From JAEYFP01 sp964566545 (GTDB lineage: Bacteria > Bacillota > Clostridia > Lachnospirales > Lachnospiraceae): a stretch of 46,391 nucleotides of DNA. Below, one piece after another: positions 17,138-25,283 of this stretch. The position numbers and the translations under genes were made by a program. Position 1 is the first letter of the stretch; the number at the start of each line of letters is the position of its first letter. Location: the NCBI GenBank assembly GCA_964566545.1, contig CAZMIX010000014.1, forward strand, positions 1 through 46,391. Direction: 5' to 3'. Under the pieces are notes generated by a model. That model saw only the letters and a program-made list of their open reading frames with translations. It did not search any database and was not told the origin of the DNA.

Positions 17138-17611
17138 CTAAAAAGAGACAAACATCGGTGTATAGCGAATGCCATCCGTGGTAATTTCCTCGCCTAAATC
17201 CATAAAACCAAGTTTATGGTAGAAGCCTGTCGCATAGGGAGAAGCGTTAACCGTCATCTCATGAATGCCCATTTCCGTCTTCGCATACAGAAATAACCTT
17301 TTTAACAAGGCACTCGCAACCCCCTGATGGTGGTACTCCTGATCCACAAAAAGCAACGAAATATGACTTTTGCTGCGGACACCAAGAATCCCGATCATCG
17401 TACGGCCTTCAAATGCACCAAACGCCTGATACTGCCCCTTTATGAACATCCTTTTCAGGGTTGGATCCTTTATAAAGTCATTAAAATTTTGTATCCCCTC
17501 CGGCGAATATTCCGGCGCCTCAAATAACAAAAACGTGTCCCAGGCAAGCTGTATCGCATCTGCCCATTCATCACGATAAAGCGGACGAATTTCATACACG
17601 GACTTTTTCAT
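17138..17611 (-). CDS. GNAT-family N-acetyltransferase
   Basis: 157 residues with the GNAT core: a central strand (SHISLLFVDQEYHHQGVASALL) containing the acetyl-CoA loop QGVASAL, then TVNASPYATGFYHKLGF. It transfers acetyl from acetyl-CoA to an unidentified amine. It lies 24 bases downstream of the DUF1002 gene, so it is probably the third gene of that operon. The only visible ribosome site (AGGGGG) is unusually far, about 16 bases, from the ATG. Confidence 0.82.
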   Translation of the reverse strand: MKKSVYEIRPLYRDEWADAIQLAWDTFLLFEAPEYSPEGIQNFNDFIKDPTLKRMFIKGQYQAFGAFEGRTMIGILGVRSKSHISLLFVDQEYHHQGVASALLKRLFLYAKTEMGIHEMTVNASPYATGFYHKLGFMDLGEEITTDGIRYTPMFVSF

Positions 17612-17635
17612 ATTATTATTTATTGAACCCCCTAT

Positions 17636-18661
17636 TTACTTTGAGAATAAACTGCCAAAAAAGCTTTTGATAGAATCCCCAATCCCCTTAAAGAAATTAC
17701 CGACTGCATTGGAAATAATCTTTCCGATCCCCAGATCATTTAGATCAACATTGTCAATATTAAAGGTTCCGGCATCTATCTGTGCTTTATATTTTGCATA
17801 AATGTCGTCTGCCTGCTCCGCAAGTACATTAAAGTCAATGCCCATCGCTTTAATTTTCATCATCAAATCAACGATCTTCTGGATTTCTTCTTCGCTCAGG
17901 CTAATATTTTTATCCTTCATACCCTGCCTAATAACCGCTTCAATCTCCTCTTTGGTATCCAGATCATTCGCAGCAATCTGTGCTTTAATGTATGAAATCA
18001 GCTCCTCTGCTTCGCTGGTATCACCGACAGTCTCGGACAGCTCACCCGTGGCTACAAGCTCATTCAATGCGGTATCCAGCGCTGTTTCAGAAACTGCCGT
18101 GCCGGACATCTGTTCATATGCCTTCAAAGCGCCAATCAGACCCGCCGTGCCGGAAATCTGCGTAGGGCCGACGACCATGATATCGGCATCCTCCACGCCG
18201 GCTGTAATCAGCGCATTCCGATACATATTTGTCGTGCAGTAATTGATATTTTTCGTCGTAACAACAACACCGTGTCCCGATTCCATAGGCCGCACGAGCA
18301 CTGAAGACAGAGATTTTGTTCCGATGACACCTGCGCTGATATATTGACCGAGATGGCTGTGCTCTTCTGTATTTGTTACATAGACAACATTGTAATTTCC
18401 AAGATCCGCAACGGAAATTCCCATTAGGCCAAGCACCGTGGCAAGCTGGTCTTGTGTCAAGTCCGAACCGAGCGCCAGATAGGACTTGTTTGGCGTCACT
18501 GTGACCACAGAATCCGTCACCTGCGTTGTTGCTTCCGCAGTGTTATCGGATACGGTTCCATTTCCTGCCTCGTCAAAGGTAATTGTCTGACTTGCGGATA
18601 CTGCCAACGTCATTCCGAATGCCATAGATAATGTCAATAGTAAACCTGCTAATTTCTTCAT
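17636..18661 (-). CDS. secreted DUF1002 protein (YpuA-like)
   Basis: 341 residues with a clear signal peptide (KK then LAGLLLTLSMAFGMTLA, cleavage near VSAS-Q24). The body matches the DUF1002 family, whose B. subtilis member is YpuA: ALGSDLTQDQLATVLGLMG, then YNVVYVTNTEEHSHLG and GTKSLSSVLVRPM. The function of the family is unknown; it is exported by Firmicutes. The C-terminus is helical and ends in a short amphipathic segment (SFFGSLFSK). AGGAGG precedes the ATG. It sits between a lipase-like hydrolase and an acetyltransferase, probably one operon. Confidence 0.85.
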   Translation of the reverse strand: MKKLAGLLLTLSMAFGMTLAVSASQTITFDEAGNGTVSDNTAEATTQVTDSVVTVTPNKSYLALGSDLTQDQLATVLGLMGISVADLGNYNVVYVTNTEEHSHLGQYISAGVIGTKSLSSVLVRPMESGHGVVVTTKNINYCTTNMYRNALITAGVEDADIMVVGPTQISGTAGLIGALKAYEQMSGTAVSETALDTALNELVATGELSETVGDTSEAEELISYIKAQIAANDLDTKEEIEAVIRQGMKDKNISLSEEEIQKIVDLMMKIKAMGIDFNVLAEQADDIYAKYKAQIDAGTFNIDNVDLNDLGIGKIISNAVGNFFKGIGDSIKSFFGSLFSK

Positions 18662-18697
18662 CTTTATTCCTCCTAATTCTTATGCTCCCCATCACAT

Positions 18698-19642
18698 CTA
18701 TTCTGTCTTCTCGTTATGAGCCTTCAAAAACGCGTAGATGTCCTCATATACTTCTTTTTTATTTTTCTCATTTAGTATCTCATGTCTGCCGTCCTCATAA
18801 AATTTCAGAGTCACGCAGGTCATACCCGCCTTCTCAAATTGGCGGTAGGCTCTTTTTACGCCCTCCGTATAGCCGCCCACCGGATCCTGCCCGCCCGACA
18901 AAAACAGAACCGGCAAATCCTTTGGCATATTTGCAAGATACTTCTTTTTGTTCAAATTGTCAACACTTTGTACTAAAGTTAAGAATCCATTTACTGTAAA
19001 CAGAAAACCGCAGGCTTCATCACCAACGTATTTATCTACAATTTTTTCATCTGTACTGAGCCAGTCAAATTCGGTTCTTTTATTTTCGATCCTGGCGTTC
19101 GGCTTGCCGTTTACAAGCTTATCCGCCTTCTCAGAGCGGTATTTCCAACCCTTTAACAGTCCAATGATATGCAGGGCTGCTTTTCCGGGAATTGTTTTTA
19201 TAGGAGGATGGGAAGCCGTACCGCTTAAAATCACCCCATCAATACCTTTTCCATATTTAAAAAGGTAGTTTCTCAGCAGCAGGGAACCCATACTATGCCC
19301 TAAAATATAATACGGTTTTCCGGGATTCTCTTCCTGTGTGATCTTTTTCAGCCGGTGAATATCCCGTACAACAATTGTTACCGCATCTTTTTTACAAAAG
19401 TATCCGTATTCCTCTTTGTTATTTATCGATTTTCCATGACCAAGATGGTCATTTCCAACTACAAGTATTCCTTTTTGTGCTAAGTAGTTTGCAAAATCTT
19501 CATAACGTTCTATGTACTCCGCCATTCCGTGCACAATCTGAACGACACACGAAATATCCTTTGTTTCCGGTATCCACTTTGCGGCATGTATTTTATGAAT
19601 ACCATCTCTGGAGTCGTAATAAAAGTCTTCTTTCTGAATCAT
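18698..19642 (-). CDS. alpha/beta hydrolase, monoacylglycerol-lipase-like (serine aminopeptidase S33 type)
   Basis: 314 residues from the ATG at 19642, behind GGAAGGGGG. The hydrolase-4 pattern is complete: VVQIVHGMAEYIERY (oxyanion HG), DHLGHGKS, the nucleophile elbow GHSMGS, the acid in SGGQDPVGG and the His in DGRHEILNE. No signal peptide is present, so it acts in the cytoplasm. Relatives hydrolyse monoacylglycerols or lysophospholipids. The substrate here is inferred from family only. It is the first gene of a probable operon with DUF1002 and GNAT. Confidence 0.85.
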   Translation of the reverse strand: MIQKEDFYYDSRDGIHKIHAAKWIPETKDISCVVQIVHGMAEYIERYEDFANYLAQKGILVVGNDHLGHGKSINNKEEYGYFCKKDAVTIVVRDIHRLKKITQEENPGKPYYILGHSMGSLLLRNYLFKYGKGIDGVILSGTASHPPIKTIPGKAALHIIGLLKGWKYRSEKADKLVNGKPNARIENKRTEFDWLSTDEKIVDKYVGDEACGFLFTVNGFLTLVQSVDNLNKKKYLANMPKDLPVLFLSGGQDPVGGYTEGVKRAYRQFEKAGMTCVTLKFYEDGRHEILNEKNKKEVYEDIYAFLKAHNEKTE

Positions 19643-19701
19643 TTGTCTAGCCCCCTTCCACATGGTTTTACTTTTCTCTGCACTTCATTTCGCTTCGGTA
19701 A

Positions 19702-19727
19702 GATATAATATCTAGTAATATTATATC
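19702..19727. promoter_or_regulatory. 26-bp perfect palindrome, candidate operator
   Basis: GATATAATAT (19702-19711) and its exact complement ATATTATATC (19718-19727) flank CTAGTA. It lies in the divergent region between the hydrolase operon and the XRE regulator. Both strands read TATAAT inside it, so it could overlay a -10 on either side. Confidence 0.5.
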
Positions 19728-19902
19728 ATAGCCCTCAATAATTTTCCGATCTTTCTTTATTTATACATTTTTATAACAACTTAACGGTGTTTTGTTTAAC
19801 AACCATCTGTATTTATCCCTAATAAATTTCAATTGGTACAATGAAAAAGGTACTAATTTAGGTGCTTATTTGAACATTTGTCACTTTATGGGAGGTCTTG
19901 AA

Positions 19903-20259
19903 ATGAATAATCTGAAATTACTGCGGGAATCAAGGGGGTTGAGTCAGCAAAAGCTTGCTGAGAAGTTCAATCTGAGCCAGCAATCCATATATAAATATGA
20001 AAATCAGCTTGCCGAACCGGATTTAACGACACTGATGCAGTTTGCTGAATTTTTTCATACTTCCGTTGACTATCTGATCGGATATACCTCGGATGATAAG
20101 CCTTATTCCAACCCTTCTCTTATGGAAAAGGTACTGCCTCCCCATGAGGCGCACCATCTTGTCATGTACCGGAACCTGTCTAGTGATACGCAAAAGCATC
20201 TTGACAGCATCCTTGATAATATTGTGCCCGATCAAGACTATATTACCAAATTTAAATAA
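19903..20259 (+). CDS. small XRE-family transcriptional regulator
   Basis: 118 residues from the ATG at 19903 (GGGAGGT upstream); a longer frame begins at 19792 but lacks a ribosome site. Residues 3-60 form the Cro/CI-type helix-turn-helix: LLRESRGLSQQKLAEKF and SQQSIYKYENQLAEPDL. The rest is a short tail without a recognised domain. It faces away from the hydrolase operon across the palindrome. Targets are unknown. It could be a free-standing chromosomal regulator or a relic of a mobile element, but no other mobile gene is nearby. Confidence 0.85.
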   Translation: MNNLKLLRESRGLSQQKLAEKFNLSQQSIYKYENQLAEPDLTTLMQFAEFFHTSVDYLIGYTSDDKPYSNPSLMEKVLPPHEAHHLVMYRNLSSDTQKHLDSILDNIVPDQDYITKFK

Positions 20260-20285
20260 ACGTTACTTCCCCCATTACTTGAAAC

Positions 20286-20330
20286 AAAGTACACAAATCT
20301 AGCATTAATGGGAGATTTGTGTACTTTTTA
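20286..20330 (+). terminator. bidirectional terminator between the XRE gene and metG
   Basis: A perfect 15-bp stem (AAAGTACACAAATCT, 20286-20300, with 20313-20327), 12-base loop, then TT-ATTTA on the plus strand. It serves the convergent XRE gene and metG. Confidence 0.85.
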
Positions 20331-20366
20331 TTTATCAAGACTTATCCATTATGTTTACATCTTTTA

Positions 20367-22337
20367 TCAGCAAATCTCCGCGCCGGCAGGCATCGGTCTT
20401 TCCGGCGTCATCAGGGCGATATTTCCATCCGCATCCCCGGCGCTCAGCAGCATTCCCTCCGACACCAGTCCCGCCAGTGTGGCCGGCTTTAAATTCACAA
20501 GTACCATGACCTTTTTCCCCGGCATTTCTTCGGCTTTATAAGATTGCTTGATTCCCGATACGATCTGTTTTACCTCATTGCCGACCCGGACCTTGAAGCA
20601 AAGAAGCTTCTTGGACTTTGCCACCTCCTCGCAGGAGATAATTTCTCCTACCTGAAACTGCAGCTTGGAAAAATCATCATACGTGATTTCCGGCTTCGCT
20701 TCTATTATAATTCCCGCATCCTGTACATTTTCCTCTGCTTTTGAGGCCTCTTTTTCTGCCTCGGTCGCCTGCTTTGCGGCCACCTTTTCCAACACTTCCT
20801 TCATATCCAAACGCGCGAACAGGATTTCGGGCTTTTCGGTCACCCTTGTGCCCGATTCATAAATGCCGTATTCGGAGAGTAGCTCATAATCGCGCTCTGT
20901 CCCTCTTAGCTGCGTCAAAATCCGCTCCGCTGTCTCAGGCATAAATGCCGCTAACAGGTTTGCCCCGACACAAATACTTTCGACAAGATTGTAAAGAACC
21001 TCTAAAAGGCGGTCTTTTTTTGCCTCATCCTTTGCAAGCACCCATGGCTCCGTTTCATCGATATATTTATTGCAGCGCTTGAACAGCACAAAAAGCTCTG
21101 TTAGGGCATCGGCTACGCGAAGCTGCTCCATCTTTTCTTCCACCTTCACCTTCGTTCCCGTTACAACTGCGATCAACTCCTCGTCAACAGGCTCGACGGC
21201 GCCTGTCCTTGTGACGATGCCGTCAAAATATTTGTTGCTCATCGAAATCGTTCTATTCACAAGATTGCCGAGCGTATTGGCCAGATCCGAATTGATGCGC
21301 TCCACCAGAAGCTCCCATGAAATCACGCCATCATTTTCAAATGGCATCTCATGCAGCACAAAATAACGCACTGCATCCACCCCAAACATTTCCACAAGAT
21401 CGTCCGCATAAATGACATTTCCTTTGGACTTGCTCATCTTTCCGTCGCCCTGCAGCAGCCATGGATGGCCGAATACCTGCTTTGGAAGCGGCTCTCCAAG
21501 TGCCATCAGAATGATCGGCCAGTAGATCGTATGAAAACGCACGATATCCTTTCCGATCAAGTGCAGATCTGCCGGCCACAGCTTTCTATACTGCTCCGTG
21601 GAATTGCCATCCGCATCGTAACCGATTCCCGTAATATAGTTGGATAACGCATCGATCCATACATAGATCACATGCTTATCGTCAAAATCGACCGGAATGC
21701 CCCATTTAAAAGAGGTTCTGGAAACGCATAAATCCTGCAGCCCCGGAAGCAGAAAATTGTTCATCATTTCATTTTTTCTCGATACCGGCTGAATAAACTC
21801 CGGGTGTCTGTGAATGTGCTCGATCAGCCCATCGGCATACTTGCTCAGCCTTAAGAAATATGCCTCCTCCTTGGCTGGAGCGACCTCGCGCCCGCAGTCC
21901 GGACATTTCCCGTCCACAAGCTGCGATTCCGTCCAAAACGATTCACACGGCGTACAATACATTCCTTCATAGGCACTTTTATAAATATCACCCTGATCGT
22001 ACAGCTTTTTGAAGATTTTCTGGATCTGTCTCTCGTGATCCGCGTCCGTTGTGCGGATAAACTTGTCGTAAGACGTGTTCATCAAATCCCAAAGACCCTT
22101 CACAACGCCCGAAACATTGTCTACATATTCCTTTGGTGAGATGCCTGCCTCCTGCGCCTTGATCTCGATTTTCTGTCCATGCTCGTCCGTTCCCGTCTGG
22201 AAAAACACGTCATATCCCTGCTGCCGCTTAAACCTCGCAATGCTGTCCGCCAGCACGATTTCATAGCTATTGCCGATATGCGGCTTCCCAGACGTGTAAG
22301 CGATCGCTGTCGTCATATAAAATTTTTTCTTTTCCAT
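20367..22337 (-). CDS. metG: methionyl-tRNA synthetase with C-terminal tRNA-binding domain
   Basis: 656 residues. The class I signatures are GKPHIGN (18-24) and GKMSKSKG (about 300). A four-cysteine zinc knuckle (CTPCESFWTE, then CPDCG) lies near 127-147. The anticodon-binding helices are followed by an Ala/Glu-rich linker. The C-terminal EMAPII/Arc1-like domain (about 545-656) contains FQVGEIISCEEV and QIVSGI. The enzyme charges tRNA-Met for initiation and elongation. A T-box leader with a Met specifier lies directly upstream, so expression should rise when uncharged tRNA-Met accumulates. RBS GAAGGAG. Confidence 0.97.
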   Translation of the reverse strand: MEKKKFYMTTAIAYTSGKPHIGNSYEIVLADSIARFKRQQGYDVFFQTGTDEHGQKIEIKAQEAGISPKEYVDNVSGVVKGLWDLMNTSYDKFIRTTDADHERQIQKIFKKLYDQGDIYKSAYEGMYCTPCESFWTESQLVDGKCPDCGREVAPAKEEAYFLRLSKYADGLIEHIHRHPEFIQPVSRKNEMMNNFLLPGLQDLCVSRTSFKWGIPVDFDDKHVIYVWIDALSNYITGIGYDADGNSTEQYRKLWPADLHLIGKDIVRFHTIYWPIILMALGEPLPKQVFGHPWLLQGDGKMSKSKGNVIYADDLVEMFGVDAVRYFVLHEMPFENDGVISWELLVERINSDLANTLGNLVNRTISMSNKYFDGIVTRTGAVEPVDEELIAVVTGTKVKVEEKMEQLRVADALTELFVLFKRCNKYIDETEPWVLAKDEAKKDRLLEVLYNLVESICVGANLLAAFMPETAERILTQLRGTERDYELLSEYGIYESGTRVTEKPEILFARLDMKEVLEKVAAKQATEAEKEASKAEENVQDAGIIIEAKPEITYDDFSKLQFQVGEIISCEEVAKSKKLLCFKVRVGNEVKQIVSGIKQSYKAEEMPGKKVMVLVNLKPATLAGLVSEGMLLSAGDADGNIALMTPERPMPAGAEIC

Positions 22338-22445
22338 TCTGTTTCTCCTTCTTATAGATAAAGTAAATAAGTCCGCTTATATTCCCTTTTTGGGGCTTTT
22401 GCACTCCGTGCGCCGAGCACAGACTTTCGCCCGTTACACACAAAA

Positions 22446-22473
22446 ACCCGCCTTCTCATATGAGAAGACGGGT
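22446..22473 (-). terminator. T-box-controlled terminator
   Basis: ACCCG-T-CTTCTC, loop ATAT, then GAGAAG-G-CGGGT, followed by TTTTTG on the minus strand. Its 5' arm overlaps the sequence that would pair with the T-box core in the antiterminator. Confidence 0.85.
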
Positions 22474-22729
22474 GTATCATCCGTGGTACCACTTCTGTTC
22501 GTCCGCCTGAAAGCGAACCTCATTTTCCGCTATAACAGGCGGACCTGTTGCAGCCTTACCGCATAACAGAATCACATACTCTGTCCGGCCGGCTCGGTGC
22601 ACTGCTCAAAAGCCATGTTCAGCAACAATTCCCGCATCCCTCTCAGCACTCGCCGTTTCAGGCGGGGGATTTCTCTGTAACATTCCTTGTCTGCTTACTT
22701 TCTTTCTCACTGCGTTTACAAAAAAGATT
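22446..22729 (-). promoter_or_regulatory. T-box riboswitch leader of metG (Met specifier)
   Basis: The T-box core AGAAGTGGTACCACGGA lies at 22497-22481, and a terminator follows at 22473-22446. The TGGT of the core would pair with an acceptor ending A-CCA, which fits tRNA-Met. Further upstream the leader contains GGGATG and then GAACATGGCTTTTGAGC. There the ATG (22616-22614) is the probable specifier codon. Uncharged tRNA-Met would favour the antiterminator and allow metG transcription. The stem I folding was not computed. Confidence 0.85.
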
Positions 22730-22735
22730 ATACTC

Positions 22736-22764
22736 AGACTAACATTTATCTATTTCCCTGTCAA
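22736..22764 (-). promoter_or_regulatory. promoter of the metG leader
   Basis: TTGACA (22764-22759), 17 bases, TAGTCT with an extended TGT (22741-22736). A perfect TATAAT lies a little downstream (22732-22727) but is 26 bases from the -35. The -35 overlaps the last codons of the GH95 relic. Confidence 0.6.
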
Positions 22765-23193
22765 GGCATTCCGTCATTACTGTTTCTTTTCCTGCCTCCA
22801 ACAAAAGAGCTCTTCTCTTTGTATTCCACTTGGACTTCCTGCCCTGTTTGACTTAGGATTACCGCTTCTGATAATTTACCCTTTTCCCAGCTAACCGACA
22901 GTTCGATCCCGTTGCGGGCTTTGATCCCGGATATTGCTCCGGTTTCCCATAAAACTCATATACCTCCATAAAGGATTGTGCTCCTCTTGTCGAAGGATGC
23001 ATCACCATAAGGTTCTGACATAGCAGGTTTTTCTGCATACTGAGCAAATTCTCATACGCCATCTGCGCATCCTTGAGCCTCGCACTGTAAAGCAGCAGCA
23101 AGGATCTGGCCCAGCCGGTATTTTCCCGTTTCCGAGCGGAAAGGCTTCCTGCCACCTGCCGGCTTGTTTTTTGCTCCAAAGAAGATTGTTCAT
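22761..23193 (-). pseudogene. remnant of a GH95-type alpha-L-fucosidase, internally deleted and frameshifted
   Basis: A good ribosome site (GGAGGG) and ATG at 23193 start MNNLLWSKKQAGRWQEAFPL and then GNGKI, the usual N-terminus of GH95 enzymes. The next frame then reads TGWARSLLLLYSARLKDAQM and AYENLL...NLMVMHP, which resembles the far C-terminal half of GH95 (the GWSRAW...ARL...HP region). A third frame reads GIKARNGIELSVSWEKGKLS, the typical C-terminal beta domain. An intact GH95 enzyme is about 700-800 residues. Here about 600 residues are missing and at least two frame changes are present. It cannot be functional. The family match is from memory of GH95 consensus sequence. Confidence 0.75.
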
Positions 23194-23344
23194 TGTATCC
23201 CTCCAACGATTGATTGCCTCTGATGGTTATAGTATAATACAACGACTTTAAAAAGGAATGGCACTTAGTCAGAATGAATATGGACAATTTTCACTTTTCC
23301 TGCTTCTTAACAAAACGGTCTTCGCCTCGTGAGAAAAATCAATC

Positions 23345-23397
23345 AAAAAACCCGCGATGATATCATATGGCAGCATATTAATATCATGCGGGTTTTT
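23345..23397 (-). terminator. terminator of the pot operon
   Basis: A long interrupted stem (AACCCGC...GCGGGTT with ATGATAT/ATATCAT inside) 23 bases after the potD stop. TTTTTT follows on the minus strand, and T-rich sequence on the plus strand too. Confidence 0.85.
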
Positions 23398-23419
23398 AGT
23401 ATGGAAAAAATCTTTTCTA

Positions 23420-24478
23420 TCAGTTACATGCCTCTTGGAATTTCTTCCAGATTTCGCTGTGAAGATCTTCTGCCTCCTGGCTGACATTCTGGATGATTTC
23501 TCCTTTGCCTACGTCGTCAGGAAGCGTGATCATCGGCTTCATCTCTTCTGAAATAAATTCCTCAGCTGCTTTATTTGTGCAGTAATAGCCCAAATATTCC
23601 GCGCATTTTGCGCCGTTTTCCGGCTGCAGGATGTAGTCAAGAAATGCGTGTGCCGCTGCCGCGTTCGGCGCTTGGGACGGTATAAAACCAGCCATAATAC
23701 CAAAGCCAAGACCTTCCTTTGGATAAGCGACCGATAATTCGGGTCTTGCCATCAAAGCCTGTGTTACCTGCGAGGTATAAAGCAACGCGGCCGAAGCCTC
23801 ACCGCTGACAATATAATCCTGCGTATTGCTGTCACTGATTAAACGGATATTTGGCGCAAGCTCTACCAGCCTTTCACCTGCCTTACTGATCGTATCCAGA
23901 TCCTCCGTATTAAAAGACTCTCCCATTGTTTTTAACGTAATACCGTCAATCACTCTGTAATTCCCGACAATTGCAAGATTGTTTTCAAGCTTTTCATTCC
24001 AGAGATCTTCATAGCTTGTAATTTCAAAGCCCGTCGCTTCCTTATCATACACAATTAATGGAATTCCGGCACCCACAGGTATCGTATATTCATCCGACAG
24101 ATCATAAAAGTACCCCTGGTAAATCGGGTTGACGTTGCTGAAATTCGATATCTGATTTTTATCAAGCTTCTGTGCAAGACCCTCCTGAATCACAAGCTCA
24201 ATGATATAATCATCCGCAATGACGAGGTCATAATCCCCGCCCTTTGTTTCTTCCAGCTTCGCCAGCATATCCTCATCATAATCAAAATTCGAATAATTGA
24301 TCTTGACACCGGTTTCTGCTTCAAAATTATCCAATACTTCCTGCGGAAACATGCCGTCCCATGTATACAGGTTTAATTCTCCGGACAGGCCGCCCTCCTG
24401 CGCAGGCTTGCTGCCGCATCCGATCAGCATTGCGCTCATCAATGCCATAGATAAAACGACTGTCAACCATTTTTTCAT
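23420..24478 (-). CDS. potD: spermidine/putrescine-binding lipoprotein
   Basis: 352 residues from the ATG at 24478, eight bases after AGGAGG; an ATG two codons earlier is too close. A lipoprotein signal peptide ends in the lipobox LIG-C21. The mature protein opens LNLYTWDGMFPQEVLDNFE, the PotD pattern, with NFDYDEDMLAKLE and the conserved region GAGIPLIVYDKEA. It captures polyamines outside the membrane for the PotABC importer. It is the last gene of potABCD. Whether spermidine or putrescine is preferred cannot be read from sequence. Confidence 0.9.
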   Translation of the reverse strand: MKKWLTVVLSMALMSAMLIGCGSKPAQEGGLSGELNLYTWDGMFPQEVLDNFEAETGVKINYSNFDYDEDMLAKLEETKGGDYDLVIADDYIIELVIQEGLAQKLDKNQISNFSNVNPIYQGYFYDLSDEYTIPVGAGIPLIVYDKEATGFEITSYEDLWNEKLENNLAIVGNYRVIDGITLKTMGESFNTEDLDTISKAGERLVELAPNIRLISDSNTQDYIVSGEASAALLYTSQVTQALMARPELSVAYPKEGLGFGIMAGFIPSQAPNAAAAHAFLDYILQPENGAKCAEYLGYYCTNKAAEEFISEEMKPMITLPDDVGKGEIIQNVSQEAEDLHSEIWKKFQEACN

Positions 24479-24503
24479 CTTCATATCCTCCTCGTTTTAA
24501 AAT

Positions 24504-25283
24504 TTAATCTTTTCTTTTCCCGACTGCATCCGCGATAACAATCAACATAACGGTCACGACTAAAATGACAGTCGCAAGCGCATTAATTTCGGGAGTCACT
24601 CCGGTTTTCAGTTTTGTATAAACCTTTACCGGCAGCAGACTGACCTTTGGCCCTGTTGTAAAAATGCTGATTACAACGTCATCAAACGACATCGCAAACG
24701 CAAGCACGGTACCGGACAAAATCGCCGGCATAATCAGGGGCAAAATAATATCAAAAAATGCCCGCGGCTGGGATGCTCCGAGATCCCTCGCGGCCTCCTC
24801 CAGGCTTTTGTCCATCCCGATAAGCCGGGAGCTTACCATAATAAAAATATATGGAATGCAAAACGCCGTATGCGCGATAATCAATGTAACCATTCCAAAC
24901 GGAATTCCCATAAAAGAAAATACAGCAAGAAAAACCATTCCGAGAATAATTTCCGGAATCATAATCGGCAGCGTAGACAAATAAGAAATTGTATCATTCC
25001 AACTTAATGTTGTCTTATGCATACCAAACGCACCGAGCGTCCCTATGATAATTGCCAAAATACAACTGACAGCGGCAAGAAAAATACTGTTCAACAAAGC
25101 CTGCAGCAAATCGCCGTTTGAAAACAACTGCCTATACCACTTGAGGCTAAAGCCGCCCCAAATGGAAGATATTTTCGATTCATTAAAGGAATATACTACG
25201 GTTACCGCAATCGGAATATACATGAAAATAAGTAAAATTGCAAGATAAACTTGCGGAAGTATATTTTTTCTCCTTTTTTTCAT
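24504..25283 (-). CDS. potC: spermidine/putrescine ABC permease PotC
   Basis: 259 residues with six membrane segments. The cytoplasmic EAA loop SLEEAARDLGASQPRAFFDI contacts the ATPase. The periplasmic-side motif SFNESKISSIWGGFSLKWY is typical of PotC. It overlaps potB by four bases (ATGA-type coupling). Confidence 0.93.
   Translation of the reverse strand: MKKRRKNILPQVYLAILLIFMYIPIAVTVVYSFNESKISSIWGGFSLKWYRQLFSNGDLLQALLNSIFLAAVSCILAIIIGTLGAFGMHKTTLSWNDTISYLSTLPIMIPEIILGMVFLAVFSFMGIPFGMVTLIIAHTAFCIPYIFIMVSSRLIGMDKSLEEAARDLGASQPRAFFDIILPLIMPAILSGTVLAFAMSFDDVVISIFTTGPKVSLLPVKVYTKLKTGVTPEINALATVILVVTVMLIVIADAVGKRKD

Noticed and set aside
17802..18242. Antisense open frame of 146 codons on the plus strand
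   Set aside because: It lies fully inside the DUF1002 gene, which has a signal peptide and ribosome site. The antisense product is Ser/Ile-rich without a domain.
22859..23287. A 142-codon minus-strand frame as a genuine small protein
   Set aside because: Its start lacks a ribosome site and precedes the real one at 23193. Its middle matches GH95 C-terminal sequence and the other GH95 parts lie in other frames, so it is a relic.
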